Origin: Siniperca chuatsi
Lineage: Eukaryota; Chordata; Actinopteri; Centrarchiformes; Sinipercidae
Length of the DNA: 64,000 nt
Assembly (NCBI RefSeq): GCF_020085105.1
Contig: NC_058051.1
Location: 25,267,455-25,331,454, forward strand
Reading direction: 5' to 3'
Shown piece by piece: positions 1-14,200 of the stretch. Each line of letters starts with the position of its first letter. Positions within the stretch are counted from its first letter, which is position 1. The position numbers and the translations under genes were made by a program. The notes beneath the pieces were generated by a model that saw nothing but the letters and a program-made list of their open reading frames with translations, ran no database searches and was not told where the DNA came from.

Positions 1-1144
1 TGGTTTAAGCATTTTTAAGACTAGAAGGAACATAATAAAACTAGACTGTAGTCTGTAAGAGGGCTTAGGGTGTCAGCAGAGTATTGTTGTTCAGCAGGGT
101 GACGGCATCATTTCCAAGAAGAACCAAGAATTGTTTTAGAGACTTGCAGATGTTACTTTCCCCGCTACAAAGTGTAGAAATGGCAAAATTCCTTTTCTTG
201 TGATGTTTCTTTTTAATTTTCGAACAAAAGTATTTCTCTACTTGTAAAAACAATCACTTGCAAACAGAGAATTAATTTAAAAAAAACTCCTAGAAAGATG
301 TAAAAAAAAAAAAAAAAGATGTGGTATATTTTGAGGTGAAACATTTGTGAAACAAGTCCTTTCTGTATTATTAGTGTGACTGTTAGTCAGCTTCCTCGGT
401 TGCCAATTTTACAGTTTCATTTTCAGTAACAAAAATTAGCTGTGAAAATGAAAAGCACATTGCAAGGCGAAACCGTTTCCAAAGGCACATAGTCAAAAAT
501 CTTTATTTCAGTTATAATTCTGGCACCACCAACAACCATTTGTGCCATCAGTTATGAATCTGGCTGTAGGAAAATCCAACATACTTGAGGTAGTTCTTGA
601 TCATGCCTATTAAAAACATTTGTCAGTGTGTCAAATTCTTGGATTTAGAGTCATCATCAGCCCATTCAAAGGGCCCAGACCGTGAAGGCATGGTGACTAT
701 TCTGTGTATCCCTCATAACATTATCAACCACCATTCCTGCAGAGAACTGAGAAAAAAGAAATACCCTTCAAAGATGTGTTTCTCTACAGTCGGACTAACT
801 TTTTTTCTCTCCAAACTAAATGCAGCGGTTCTGCCAAGGACAATATTAACTGCAGATTTTTTCGAGAATGCTCTGCCAGACAGACAATAACTTATTGAAA
901 TCTGTTTTTCATTCATATTTAATAGCCAGGGGAAATGGATTTCATTTGATTTGCATTAATATTTTCAAGTCTCACACAAGTGGAGATTTAGTATCTGTGC
1001 ATTTTTGCTTCATACATCATGGCTACAGTTACTTTAAATGTAGAGTTTCTTTCTAGATCACAGCGCGAAACCATTTTCGATCACTGGTTCTTATAACACA
1101 GCTGCTTTTTTTTTGTTTTTTTTTTCCTCCCTTTCCCCCCACAG
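1..1144. other. Upstream of first visible spats2 exon; no gene recognised
   Basis: The sequence is AT-rich with short poly-A/T runs and only short ORFs that match nothing I recognise. It ends in a long pyrimidine tract (about 1106-1140) and an AG, which looks like the acceptor of the first visible spats2 exon. Earlier non-coding exons and the promoter of spats2 may lie here or outside the window; I cannot place them. Confidence 0.5.
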
Positions 1145-1392
1145 ATTTGGATCAACTTGGTGGAGAACAAGAGAAAAACCTGAATCTTTGCCTAAATGGT
1201 GGAGGCCTGATCTGAACCTCGTTTTTCCAACCCTCCTGCCAGTTGTTGGCGTCTTCTCTAACAATAAAAAGTCAAAGTGAAAGCTACCACACTTGGAGCC
1301 CTTATTTGAACAGCAGCTTAAACATATTTGGGTTATTACAGTCTTGAGGAAGTATACGACTAAGAGTTTCTCGGATACTTCTGTGTGACAAC
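1145..1392 (+). other. spats2: spats2 5' UTR part of the start-codon exon
   Basis: A T/C-rich tract ending in ccccacag precedes 1145. The likely exon runs to 1417, where the coding sequence is interrupted by a GTATGT donor. The ATG at 1393 is preceded by ACA, so the -3 position is A. The presence of an acceptor suggests at least one more upstream non-coding exon. This is inference from splice signals. Confidence 0.5.
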
Positions 1393-2244
1393 ATGGCGAA
1401 GAAAAACAGCCAAAAGGGTATGTATTTGCTTTCTTAACTTTTTAAAAGAAAGTAAAATAAAAATCTATATTTTATTTTATATATTAAGTGTAGAAACACA
1501 CTTTTTTTGTTTTAATGGCTACAGCATTTAGTTGAAGGTTTAAGGTACAGGTAGTTGTAAATTCTTTAACAATAAATGTGTGCATAATTGTTTTCACCTG
1601 GAATCTGATTGAGTAGTCCTAAAATGTGCAGTGTATTCTTAACAGATGACAATACTTTAGCAGTGAATTTGAATAGTTATAAAGAGAAGTGCTGTGGACA
1701 TTTACAGTGACATTAACCTACTTTCATGCACGGGAAAAACAACTTTTACAAGCATATCTTTTTCTGTCATGTCTTTAAATGATTCTTCATACTCAGTTGT
1801 AGGAGTTTATCAGTTTTGATGTCCTCAGACCTTTTGTTGAAAAGGATTTATTTATTTATTTTTTATCTTTGATTATTATTATTATTATTATTTTTTTTTT
1901 TTTAAGAAACCGTGAGGTTTTTTTTAACTTGAGATGAAGACAAATGGCTTCACTATGGATCCAGGACAGTGACTTAAAAATTTGGCATGCACGTCTATTC
2001 ATACAGTTACAGTACCAGTGCGTGGAGCAGCCAAAAAGGATAAAGAGACTTGTATTGTATTTTCTTAAATAAGTATGGGTGGTTGCCACGAACAAATAAA
2101 GGCCAGTCCCAATTACTGGCCAGGGGGGAAAAACAAGGGTGGATAAACTCCTGGTGTCTGTCATATAATGTGCATGCAACTAAGCATAATGTACATTTCC
2201 AGTGGTGGAAGAACTATTCAGATCTCTTACTCAAGTAAATGTAC

Positions 2245-2287
<43 letters not shown>

Positions 2288-5200
2288 TACTTATTTGAGA
2301 AAATACGGTATAAAATGTGAGAAATGATTGCTGAAATACGAGTTTCAGCCGCTCCAAGCACCGGTAACGTAATTGCATGAATAGATGCGCATCAAAATCC
2401 AAACGGAGGCTGGCTTGACCGCAGTAATCCTCTGACGTGATCGCACATCTACAGCGATGGTTTTCACAAGTTCACCTGGAACTCCCAAACCGCAAGTTTG
2501 TCTGTTTCTCTCTGCCGTTGTTTTTTCACATAGAGCCTAAAGTTAGCTAGCTGTCAGCTAACGTTAGCGTTTTGTTTTCAATGCCAAATTATATTTTCGA
2601 TGCCAAATTTTAAAGTCACTGTCCTGGCTCCATACTTCACAAGCACAAATCTGCCATTTTAATGTGACTGGGATTCGTAAACATAGCCGACTGCTCTTTC
2701 CAGGAAATCTCTAAAGATGTCTGGTGGCTGTTTTGTTTTGCAAATGATGTCTTACAGTGGTTTGCAAATACGATTCAAGGCCTGAACAGACAATGGAGTT
2801 TAGTTTTCTGTTATATTTTTCCAGATACTTCTGGGGTAGTGTTTGACACTCGCTCAAAAATGGCCATGTCCCAGGGAGGAACAGCTGAGAGGATGAAGGA
2901 GAAGGTAAGAAGTATACACACTGCACACGACTGGCACAGAGAGCCTGCAGGTTTTTTAGTGAAGGGTTAAATTTGAAACACAAAATCGCAAAATTTGTGT
3001 AGTATCAAGGGCTTCTAATCTGTTCCCAAAGTTAAACATTTCCACTGTTGGTGGATTTGCTCCTAAGCCTTGACATTCAGCAGTGTTTCCCCTATATGCA
3101 CCTAGCAGCGGCTTTGAAATATGACCGTCGCTGCTGTTTTTTTTTTGGTTTTGTTTTTTTGGAGGAGAGGAGAGGGCTCTGTCTTAGATCTTTAATGTCC
3201 AGGACACTTAATATCCAGGTCAGTTCACACACCTGTGCATATAAACGAGAAACTTTGCGCTTACCTGATAATGTCAGCACAACGATTATAACAACGAGCA
3301 CCGGGTAGATGTGAACAATGAAGCAAGCGATGCTGATCACAAATTCAGGATTGTCATTCGCTGAAGGGAAAACAGTCCTGCAAATTCACATGAATATCGC
3401 ACGGGAGGCGGGTCTCTCTTTTGGAGATACCAAGTTTTTAAGTGGTTTACATGTTGCCAGATTCAGTTTTATTGACTGTATCTCCTACTAGACAGGACAG
3501 GCGGTGAGGCAGGGTAGCTCAGATGTGAGTGGAGGCCAGAGCAGAGGAAGCAACACATGGAAAGCTCCCGGCAGGGAGTGCCAGCACACACAAAAAATGT
3601 GCACGTGCACAGGGGAAAAATAAATTTTCACCTCCGCTGCTACAACCCCATCCTAGGGGAAACACTGTACAGTTTCATTAGCTGTGGGCTCTGCTCTGCA
3701 GATTCCCAGTGAGCTGCTTTTTGGCAACAGTAAACACAAGGGCAGTTGCTAAAGGAAAAATGCAGTGTTTAGAGCCAGTCTTGACTCTTGGGTTATTCCT
3801 GTCTTAATGGGAGTTCATTTATCAGTGTCTATCAGTTATTGACGTGTTAAATAGCGCAACACCTTAGATTACCTGAAATCCCATGAGAAAATGACTTTGC
3901 TTGAGGTATAAGTAATCTCATGATGAGTCTTGTCTTCTTTAAAGCTCTTAATCTATAATGGAGCAATTTAAGGAAAATGGGACAGCACAGAGTTTCACTG
4001 TGGTGTCATGTTTTCATGGCAGGTTATTTTTGGTTTTGCACTCCAATTCAAATTCTTTGTGGGGTTTTCATGCTTTAAAGCACATCTTTTGTTACACTGA
4101 ATGTAAGAGGCAGTGAAGAATTAGTGCCAAAACTACTAACAAATATTTTGTTTTTAAAAACAATGACGTGAGTTATGGATAGCTGTCCAAAACATAATAA
4201 TAAATTGATATGTTAAAATTGTGAATATTTGCATTGGAGGTGCTGGCTTGTATACACGTCTTTTTGTTTGCAAAAAATAAAACCGACTTATAAAACATTT
4301 GTGTATTTCTACATTTGTAGTAAATGAAAGAGAAATTAGAGTACATTGCTGTGTCCTTAAGCCAATTGTTATTTAAATGTTACACCTTCATTGTGAATTT
4401 ACAGTAAATGTTGAGTCACCTTGAGTGTTTTTTGAGATGATATTAAAACCTGTTCCTCTTATACTTTTGCGCTTCTTTTCACAGATCAGTGCTGTCAGGG
4501 CGGTTGTCCCCAACAAAAGTAACAATGAAATTGTGCTGGTGTTACAGCATTTTGAGAACTGTGTTGACAAGGCCGTTCAAGCTTTCTTAGAAGGTATGAG
4601 GACATCACGTGTTAGACCTCCACAATGGGAAATTATTGGCACTCACAGCTTCTTTTAGTAATTGTTATTGCAATTACACGATCCCATAAAACTGGGAGTA
4701 TTGCATATTTAAGAACAATTATGCCTTAAAGACAGTGATAATTACACCACAGGAAGAAAAAGATTTACGATAACCTATATTATGTTTGCTAGTGTTATGT
4801 GATGCACCTTATCTGTTAATTCTATCATAATGTATTTTCAGCACTTGTCCTGGCATGCCGCCCACATTGCTTGTACTCAACATGACCTTGAACATGCATG
4901 CCATGCTTTGCATTCAGAAGTTTGAGTGTCATTTGCATGCCTTTTTTTAGTTTGCAAGTTCAACTATAGAACAAGAAGGTTGTCCCTGAACATCACACTG
5001 CTTTGTTTTTTATTTAGCGGTATCTAAACAACGCCTCAGGTCATTCAGATAATGAGATGGGTATTACGTCTGTCATGTGTCACTTTGTACCTTCGTCATA
5101 AGTGTTTGCTTTACACCTCAGGCAGTGCAGTTGAGATCCTGAAGGAGTGGAATGTCACCGGCAAAAAGAAGGTGCGAACCAGAAAGCCTGCATCTTGAAT

Positions 5201-8200
5201 GTCTCTTTGTTGAGTCAGCATATTTATGTCAGCCCTAGTTTTGAAGTATTTGAAAGTAATTGCTGTACTGCCTAAAATTAGATGTTCAAAGTGCCGTTCA
5301 TTAATTGTAAACTATAGATTAAGGCAGGGAAGTGGCATCTGAAAACTTGTATTTCAGCTTTAGCTTAAATGAAAACATTTCTGTGTGTGTGTGTGTGTGT
5401 GTGTTCTGAATTGGTCCAAGTCACAGCTCTGATTAGGATAGGAGATATCAATGCCAAACATCTTTGTTTAAATTCTCTTTGTCCATTATCTCTATGTACA
5501 GCCCAAGAAGAAAAAGAAGCCCAAGCCTCAGCCAGAGGCCTCAGCAGAGCCTGCTCCACCTGAGACCACATCGCCTGAGGAGGGCAAGGATGAGATGAAC
5601 GGCTTTCATGCCAACGGATCGGCAGTGGATGGAGAGTCACTTGATTCTCTGAGTGAACAGTTGGACTCCGCTTCCCTGGATGCAGCTGAGCTGGACTCTG
5701 AACCCACTACATCCGAAACCACCGGTAATCACAGCTCTGATAAATGATGAAGGCAAAAGAGGGATTTCTATATCATTCTTTTTTTCAGTTGTCTTGCTGG
5801 AATGTGGATTACCTGCTTCAAAAAACCTGCATAGATAGTATGAATATGTAAAAGTCTGCTCTGATCACTATTTAAAAAGAAACTATTCCAGGACTAAATG
5901 TTCTGCGTAGAGTTCAACTTGTCAGGTTGTCCTGACAGTGCTGACCTTTGAGGGGACGGAGAGTCCAAAATAGAGGAAGCTGTTGTAGCTTTTTAGCTGT
6001 GTTGCACCATTTACACAGTGGTTTGCAGACAGGAGTCCATGGTACAGATATGTCTTTTTATTAAACTGTGAACTTATTGTCCAGTTAGCTAACAAGCTAA
6101 TGAGTTTGCTAACTGAATGTTGGCAAGCTTGTTAGCTCAGAGACCTTTATTTTCCCTCTTTGATACATTTTTATTGGACGAAATGGTTGCAATAGTAAAC
6201 TAAATGCCAGGGGAAAGTAAACAGTAGAGAGAAGCTCCGGGAGCTATTGTTTCTGAGCTTCTTCAGTGAGGCCCAATGTCTTTTCTGTGTTACTTTGTGT
6301 GACTGGACATATTGTTCTGTAATTTATTGCTATATGCCAAATTGTCAAATTTTATTTCTACAAATTATCATATCAGATCCCACCATTTTCTCTTCCTTTA
6401 AAAGTGTTTTTCTTTGCTGCTGACCGACTTGTTGACTATTCTGGCTCTTCTCTATTTTAGGCAATTTTCAGGAAAGTTAGTTTAGAAACTGCTTACTTGT
6501 TTTAAAGTAATCTGTCCTCTCACAGGTGCAGAAGCAGAAAGTCAAGGTAGCGCTCCAAGTCCCGCCTTACAGCAAGGAGGGAGGAATCATCAGGGTCCCA
6601 AAGGCAACAAGACCCGACACAGGCCAGGCTCAAATTCACATCCACCCACTCCCTTATTTGCACCCACCACTGATGAGCAAGGATCATCAGGAGCCAAGAA
6701 GATAGGTTAGTCCTCCATTTCTCTTACACCCTCCCCCCGCAAATGATCTTATTGTAAGAATACAATGATTGATAATGCACTGTGAGATGTTACCAAGGCA
6801 CGGGTAAGTAGCACTTCGTAGCACTTCTTCTGCAACATGCGCCTATGTCATGTTTAATGTCTACCCCTCAGCTTCCAACATTGACCGCTCTGTGAAGGAC
6901 CTGCAGAGATGCACTGCCTCGCTGACTCGCTACAGGATGGTGGTCAAGGAGGAGATGGACTCTTCAATCAAGAGGATGAAGCAGACGTTTGCTGAGCTCC
7001 AGAGCTGGTGTGTACATTTCTTCTAAAATCTGCCTCTGGTTATGGCTACAGTTGAATCTTAAGGTGATAAAATATTATAAGAAAACACCTTTTGTAGGGT
7101 GTTTCCACCGCAGTTTCTGTGTGATTGTTCAAGATGCTAAAAATGTTCTCCAGTGGTAGTACTTTCTAATGGTTCAGGAACTTTAGGGGCGGGGCTTGCT
7201 GGGCTGACCATCACTGATTTGTCAAACACAGATGCCGTGGCAACTACAACTTGTACGCTAGTAGGACGAGAGGTGGACATTTCTTGTTGTTTATGTACAA
7301 GGTTAACTCTGTGGTCGGCTTCTGACTAGTTAAAAAGAGAGAAGTGAGAGAGCTAGCCAGTGAATGAGAGAGAAAAGGAGCAGCGATGAGGTGACAAAGC
7401 AAGTGAAGAAGAGGAGTTTTCAGTCTCGTCCCCACCTCTGCATTTGTCTCATTGTCAAACATTCATTACATTCAACTCGCAACAATAAATACAAAGATCA
7501 ACATGAGTGCTGTTGTCTCCTTATGAGTGAAAACTGCGTTTCAAATGCTGCCATCGTTTTTTTTTTTATCTGTCTAATTTGCCTACATTTCACGGTTCGT
7601 CAGATGCAGTGGAAGCACAAACAGGAATGCACAAAGGGGACTTTTAGTTCCAGAGTTTACTTCTTCCGGGTACACAGTTCCTGAAATTATTTGGTCAAGA
7701 AGGGCTATTTGTGTTCCTAGAATTTTTATAATTTTTTTTTTTTCTTCAGTTCATGTTGCATGTTTACTAAAGTGTTATTGCATTTTTATAGATTTAGCTG
7801 CACCATCACTGAGTCCAAAGGTCATTTTTCTTACCTTAGTCCTACTTGATGACACTGGGACAGGGCTCTGCATTTTCACAACTATTACAACCATTAATAC
7901 ATAACTAAAGTACTGTAATCATTTTGTTTTTATTAGTTTGTCTTTAAGCTTTAAGCACAAGGCTGTACATATTACTAATACTTCTAAGCCAGCACAGTGC
8001 AAGTGTGATTAGCTTACAAATTTCATAGATACTACTAGCATACAAAAGACAAAATCTAGGTTCACCTCTTATTACCAGTAATATTGATTATTATTGGTGG
8101 TTCTTATGAGAATTTGGTCATTGCTGAGGATGCTAGCAGAGCATAAGTAGCTCACTAGCTAATTTATTGTAGAAGGACGAAGATTAGCATACTAAACTCC

Positions 8201-11200
8201 AAAACATTAATTTATTGCGTCAGAAAACCACAAGCTGAAAGAGAAAAGTCTGCATTCTGATAGTGTGTATTCCTAAAATATGTATATTTTTTATTAACGG
8301 CACAAGTTCTAGTGTTATTAGTATGTGTTTTCTCATAAAGAGATCCTTCATTATTCTCTCTGAAAAGCTGAAACATGATGCTGTGGTTTTTTGTCAATAT
8401 TTTAAGCTAAAGGAGAAATCCATTTACCACCACTCTTAGCTCCCCACCACCAACGCACTGGCTTGTAAAAGCTGAGCACTTTGTCATTTTAACAAAGATA
8501 AAGGACAGATTGTTTTGTTAGTGTTCCACACTGTTTAGCTCCCTTGAGGCTCTGACAGCACTTCTGTGGCTAAGACTCACATTTCTGTTGAATGCTTAAA
8601 AATAATCTGTCTTTTATCTTTAATAAATTGCAACGTGCTCATGTATTAGCAGCCAGTACAGAAGTAGATATTTATACAAACTTATACATGGACAGAAACC
8701 CCTTATGTCATGTTTTAGCTTTCTAGAAAGACAGATGAAAGAAAACCTCTGGGAGAAAATACATTGTCTGACTGCGGTTAGGTGGAACACTTTGGCTCTG
8801 TTTACCTGTAACCTATGAAGCGCCGCCAACGAATATACACAAATTAAGCAGCATTATTGGATTTTCTATTGGAAAAAAATAGATATCAACATGAGTATCT
8901 GAGTAATTGTCAATCAGCCACAGATAGTTAATAAAAAATGCCAAGTTTCTAATTCATGCCAATGAAGCCAAGCCAATTTGCCAAGATGTCAAAAATACAG
9001 TATAGTTACTCACTCACGTAACTTGTGGGTATCTGCTATTCAGAGTCGTTTTAATGCTGCACCAGAGGCAGGGAGAGATCATGACTGTAAAGACCTCAGT
9101 AGGCTTTAACTAGGTCAAATAATGTGTCGTCCAACCTTCTAAAGGCTGAAGTGTTTATACCAAACCCCCAAGAACAATGTTGGACTGTGAGGTGATTATT
9201 TTTTTTATTTTATTTTTATTTTTTTGACGTAGTTGGTAGCAGGATCATGTTAGACACACTTTCCCCCAAATACTTACAATAATAAAAAGGAGCTGTTGTT
9301 TTTCTGAGAGTCAGACACCTCGAAATTACTCGAAATTGTATTATCAGAATTTGGTCCAATAGGGCCAATAAAATTTCTCAAAAAGCTGTATCAGTAAATA
9401 ATTTCATGCCATTCATGACTTTGCCAAAAGAAGTCTCCCACACGCCTGCTCTCGACCAGCTTAGCCAAGGAAGGATTCAAGTGCACATGGTGTATGGGTT
9501 AAAAAAAACGTGGAAATGTGAGGAAGCTCTCACTGAACGGCTTATATAGGAATGGGGTGCCATTTTGGAGCACAGTATCCAGTTCTCTTAACACATCCAT
9601 GGTTTAAATGTGTTCCTAATTGCCATACTTGTTAACACTGAAAGGCATCAAGAAGGGATGGAAGTAATTTTGTAAAGAATAGGGGGAGGGGAGAGAGCCT
9701 AAGGGAGAAGTTCAAAACCTGCATACTATTTCACCTTGGCACACCTGGCCAATTGCTGCGTAAAGGGGCCCGATTGTTTAAGTGCCTTCGGAAAATTATA
9801 AAAATGTCAGATGCAAACTCCCGCCCCAATTTCACTCATAAACGTGGGTTTCAGACACTGTAGTACACTGAGGCCATAAAGGTACCACATGGAGTTTTCT
9901 TGTAAACAAAGTCATGTACTTTTACTGACACATTGTGTGTATCCTTGAGACCAAACACACGTGATGTATGTAAACATATTCCTCATAAAACTTTTGCAAA
10001 GCCAATTTTTTTTTAAATAATTCCACTACTGCATCGTTTACATCCACGTTTGCTTGCTGGCAGTCTTCTTTGTCACTGCCTTTGCAAGCGCATTGGTACG
10101 CTTCTTCACTCGTTACCACCACCAACCGTGAAAACGGCGGCAGGAATGTGTATTGCATCGCCTGTATGCTTGTGCGCGTGCACAACACAAACAAAACAGG
10201 GACCCACTCTTAAAAACATTGCTCCATAGTGCTACTAGTGATCAAAAACTCCATAGGGTACCTGAGCAATATTTCACTCATCACTTCTACCCATTCTACT
10301 AGTCACCAATTTCATGGAACAATTTTTCTTTGCATAATTTAAATTAACTTTCTCCCGCAGATTTTTGTGTCTTAGTAGCTGCTGAGCACCCTAAACTGTA
10401 GTATAATACCAATAATACTCTCAAGGTTATAATTTATGATGTGATAAAGGCACTCGTATGCTGATCTATGGCACAAGGAGAGAATTACAGAATGTTACTG
10501 CTAATATCACACAGTATAGAATTTATTTTCATGTATTAATGCTTAAATCTTGTGCTAATTGTATTGCACTTGCTGTTTTGCATTGTCATTCACTGACGCT
10601 GCTGTATTTCTGATCGGAAAGTGTGCAGCCACCTCTTTGTTTAATGTTATTGGAATTGCTTCGTAATCTCAGTGCAAAGTTAGCGTTCACAATATTTCTT
10701 ATCATCTTATCTCTTTTTTTCTAGTTTAATGGACAGAGAAGTGACTCTACTGGGAGAAATGGACAAAGTGAAAGCAGAGTCCAGTAAGTACTGTATTTTC
10801 AAGTATGTAGACTGAACCAAAACCCTGCTTGTCACATACCGCCCAGGAGCTGTTAGTATTCTTCACATAATATGATCACCTGACTCAAGGGCTTGGAGAG
10901 TCTGACCTAAATTACCTACAGAGAGGAAGTAAAAGAGATTGTTTTGGAACAGCAAGTCCCAGTTTCTTCTGGACTGCACTGGTGCCCTCAGGGTATCCTT
11001 ATATACATAGAGCATACCATTGTGTGTGTGTGTTTACGTACATGTGTTTGTAACATGACAGAGCAAGACTGCATATTTGTAGAAGTAGGCCATTCTCTCT
11101 CATTCTGTCCTCAGTTTAGAGTGTTGTGTGTTTCAGGCTTGGAAAAAGTGAATAGTGTCAGGTGTCAAGGGAGACTCAATGCTGTCTTTGTGGAAGATGT

Positions 11201-14200
11201 GTGGGGAATTGAGAGGAAAACGAAGGAACTCTAGTATTTTTTTCGACATTACAAAAACCAGGTTTCCTCAAAATGTATCTTCTATGAATCTGCTTCCTGT
11301 GTTACATTTGTGTTAACTGTTGGTTTCCCTTATAACCTTTTTTTCCTCATGCTGGAAAAGATAAACAGCTCTGAATATACAAGAGAGGTTGTTTTCAGTT
11401 TTGTTTGGTACAATCCAGGATATAATGATCCTTACTGTGGTACTGTAGGAACCACCAGGTACTAATGTCTAGGGCTGCAACTAATGATTATTGTAATTAA
11501 CAAATAATCTGCCAAGTATTTGCTCAATTAAAATAATTTTACATTTTTTTTTTTTTGATAGAAAAAATTACTTGGACAACTAATCGATCATCAAATAGTT
11601 GCAGATTAATTTTCTGTTTGACTAATGAATTCATTGTTTCAGCTATTATTGATTAATCTGCCAATAATGTTTTCAGTTAATCATTTGGTCTATAAAATGC
11701 CATAAAATAGTAAAAAATAAATAATGTCCAGCACAGTTTCCTAAAGCCCAAGGTGACGTCTGCAAATGTGTTGTTTTGTCCGAGCAACAGTCCAAAACCA
11801 AAATTAAATGGAGAAAAACAGCAAATCATCACATTAGAGAAGCTGGAAGTGTTTGGTATTTTTGCTTGAAAAATGACTATCGATTATCAAAATAGGTGAT
11901 TTGACTTTTTGTCAATCAGCTAATCAATTAACCAACAAATCATTTCAGCTTTACTATAGTCTAATATGTATATCTAAAACAGAGGTACATGTGTCCTTCA
12001 GGATCAGAAAACAGCACTTCTGTGATTCTCTGTTTTGCACAGATATTCAGCATCATACAGGGAGGCATCCATCATAGAAGAGATGCTACGTTTTATCAGC
12101 TTTTCCTCACAAGTCACAAGATGAATTGTGTTTTAAGTAGACATGTAACACTGTTCTTGAAGTGATTGAATAGCTACTGTATGTAGATTTACATGCTCCT
12201 TTGTTTGAAGTTCAGATCAAATGTATTAAAACATTAACAGAGTTTAAATATGTAGAAAAATGTGTTTTAGTGTGTAATGACACTTGTGTCAGTTGCTTAT
12301 GTGGCTTCACATTAGCACATATACATTATCTTGATTTGAAAATAGCTTTATCTTTGACCTTTTCAGATGCTGAGTAAGCTGCACTTTGTACTTGTCATTT
12401 CAAAAGTCTACAGCTGAGTTCTCACAGGGAAACGAAACTTACTGGGATTGTAGGGAGTATTAGTAGTAAGACTGAAAAGAAGATATTTGACTGCACCACC
12501 GTGGGTTTGTGAAGGACATATTTTTTTTTACTATTTTCTGTTTCTATTATATAGACCAAACAATTGAGAAAATAATCGGCAGATTAATGAGTTACCTCTT
12601 AATTGGACATTGAATTTTTACTGCACTCTGAAACAGGGACGCCGTGCACAAAAAGGATTGATGGTTTTGTTGGTTTCATAAAACAGACAGCGTTCACTAA
12701 AACCAGTTTTATACCTGTTAAAGATCACATTTTTTGTTTGTGTTACAGTGTCGATTTTAGACGCCCGGCAGAAGAGAGCAGAGGAGCTCAGACGGCTGAC
12801 AGACCAGTCTGCATCCATGTCTGAGGAGCAGTTGACTGAACTGCGCGCAGACATCAAGGTGCTTTAACAACACTGCTGCTCCAGTTTGGCCTCATCTGTC
12901 TCTTTCTCAGTGTTTGGCTCAGTACACAGCTGACTAAATGTGAAGTGGGTGTTAATCATTGAGCCACAATTGAAAGCAAATTAAAAAGCTCATTTGTAGC
13001 GAGTTTTTATCTTTTCCAGGGTGAACCACAAGCACAAATAATTGAAAGAAAACAGCAAAGTGAAATATTTTAATAAATAAATACATTTTGGAGCATGCTG
13101 GTGATTTAATATAATTTGGTTCTCTCTTTTTTTTTTTTTTTTGCAGCACTTTGTGAGTGAGCGTAAATATGATGAGGACCTTGGGAAAGCTGTAAGATTT
13201 ACATTTGATCTTGAACCGCTGAAGACGAGCATCTTAGGGTTTGGATCAGGTACAATATCCTGTTCGTCTGTTTTTATCTTCTTTTTTTAATTTGTGTTCA
13301 TGTGAAAATTTCTGAAAATACTCCCCTTCCCCATTTTATTAATCCTGAATAATAACAAACACCTTCCCCAACACCTTCCAAGCATTTCTGCTGTTTCAGC
13401 ATTTTATAAGGTCATGGCTGAGATGCCCACAATTACAGCAGTTTGTCAGCAGACTGGAAGTACACTGACAGTAGCTAATAAACTAATTATTATATGCCAA
13501 AATGTGTGCCATTTTAAATGAATTAGAGAAGAAATAGACAAAGCTAAAAAGATGACTAATTGTGTTCAATAAAACACCTTTTTCCCCCTTCAGAAACCTT
13601 CTGTTTAATTTTAACAAAATGATTCTATCTTCTCAGATGCATCCATGTTGGTTTGGCTGCCAGCTGTGTGGTTAAAAGTTTCCCATACTCTGCTGTAGAC
13701 ACAGTATAGCTCAGGGGTTCTCAACCTTTTCTAATTCAAGGTCCACCTATTCATACTTGCTCTGGCCATAGGGCTGACACTTCTATGTATTGTGTGTGTG
13801 AAGCTGGAGGGCAACATGAAATGCCGATTTTGCTGAGTTTGAGTCAAATGTTTTTAGCACTAGCATTATGCTAGCTCACCATCTGCGTCATTTCATGCTG
13901 TATTCTGTGGTTGGTTTGTAAACGTAGCAACAGTCACATAGTGTCAGAAATTGAGAATTTTGGCGCAGCCTGTCGTTCGTCCCTAAAGCTCTATATCAGC
14001 CGTTGGTGGATGTTTCTCAGTACAAATTAAGACCATAGTTTTTTATTGACGACCAAAGATTTCACCACATTTCTCTCAAAGTTGTTGACTGTGTAAGCAG
14101 GGCCTTAAAACCCAGAACACCTTCAAATCCCAAAATATAGACCAGGCAAAAAAAATAGCTTTTATGGGTTTTACTCAGTGCAGTTATCAAGCTAATTTAG

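Noticed and set aside
1856..2402. Minus-strand ORFs with poly-Ile/Asn tracts
   Set aside because: They are produced by TTA/ATT microsatellites and T-runs in spats2 intron 1.
7244..7684. ORFs of 72 and 106 aa in spats2 intron 7
   Set aside because: Within a repeat-like segment, no homology recognised, no splice sites joining them to spats2.
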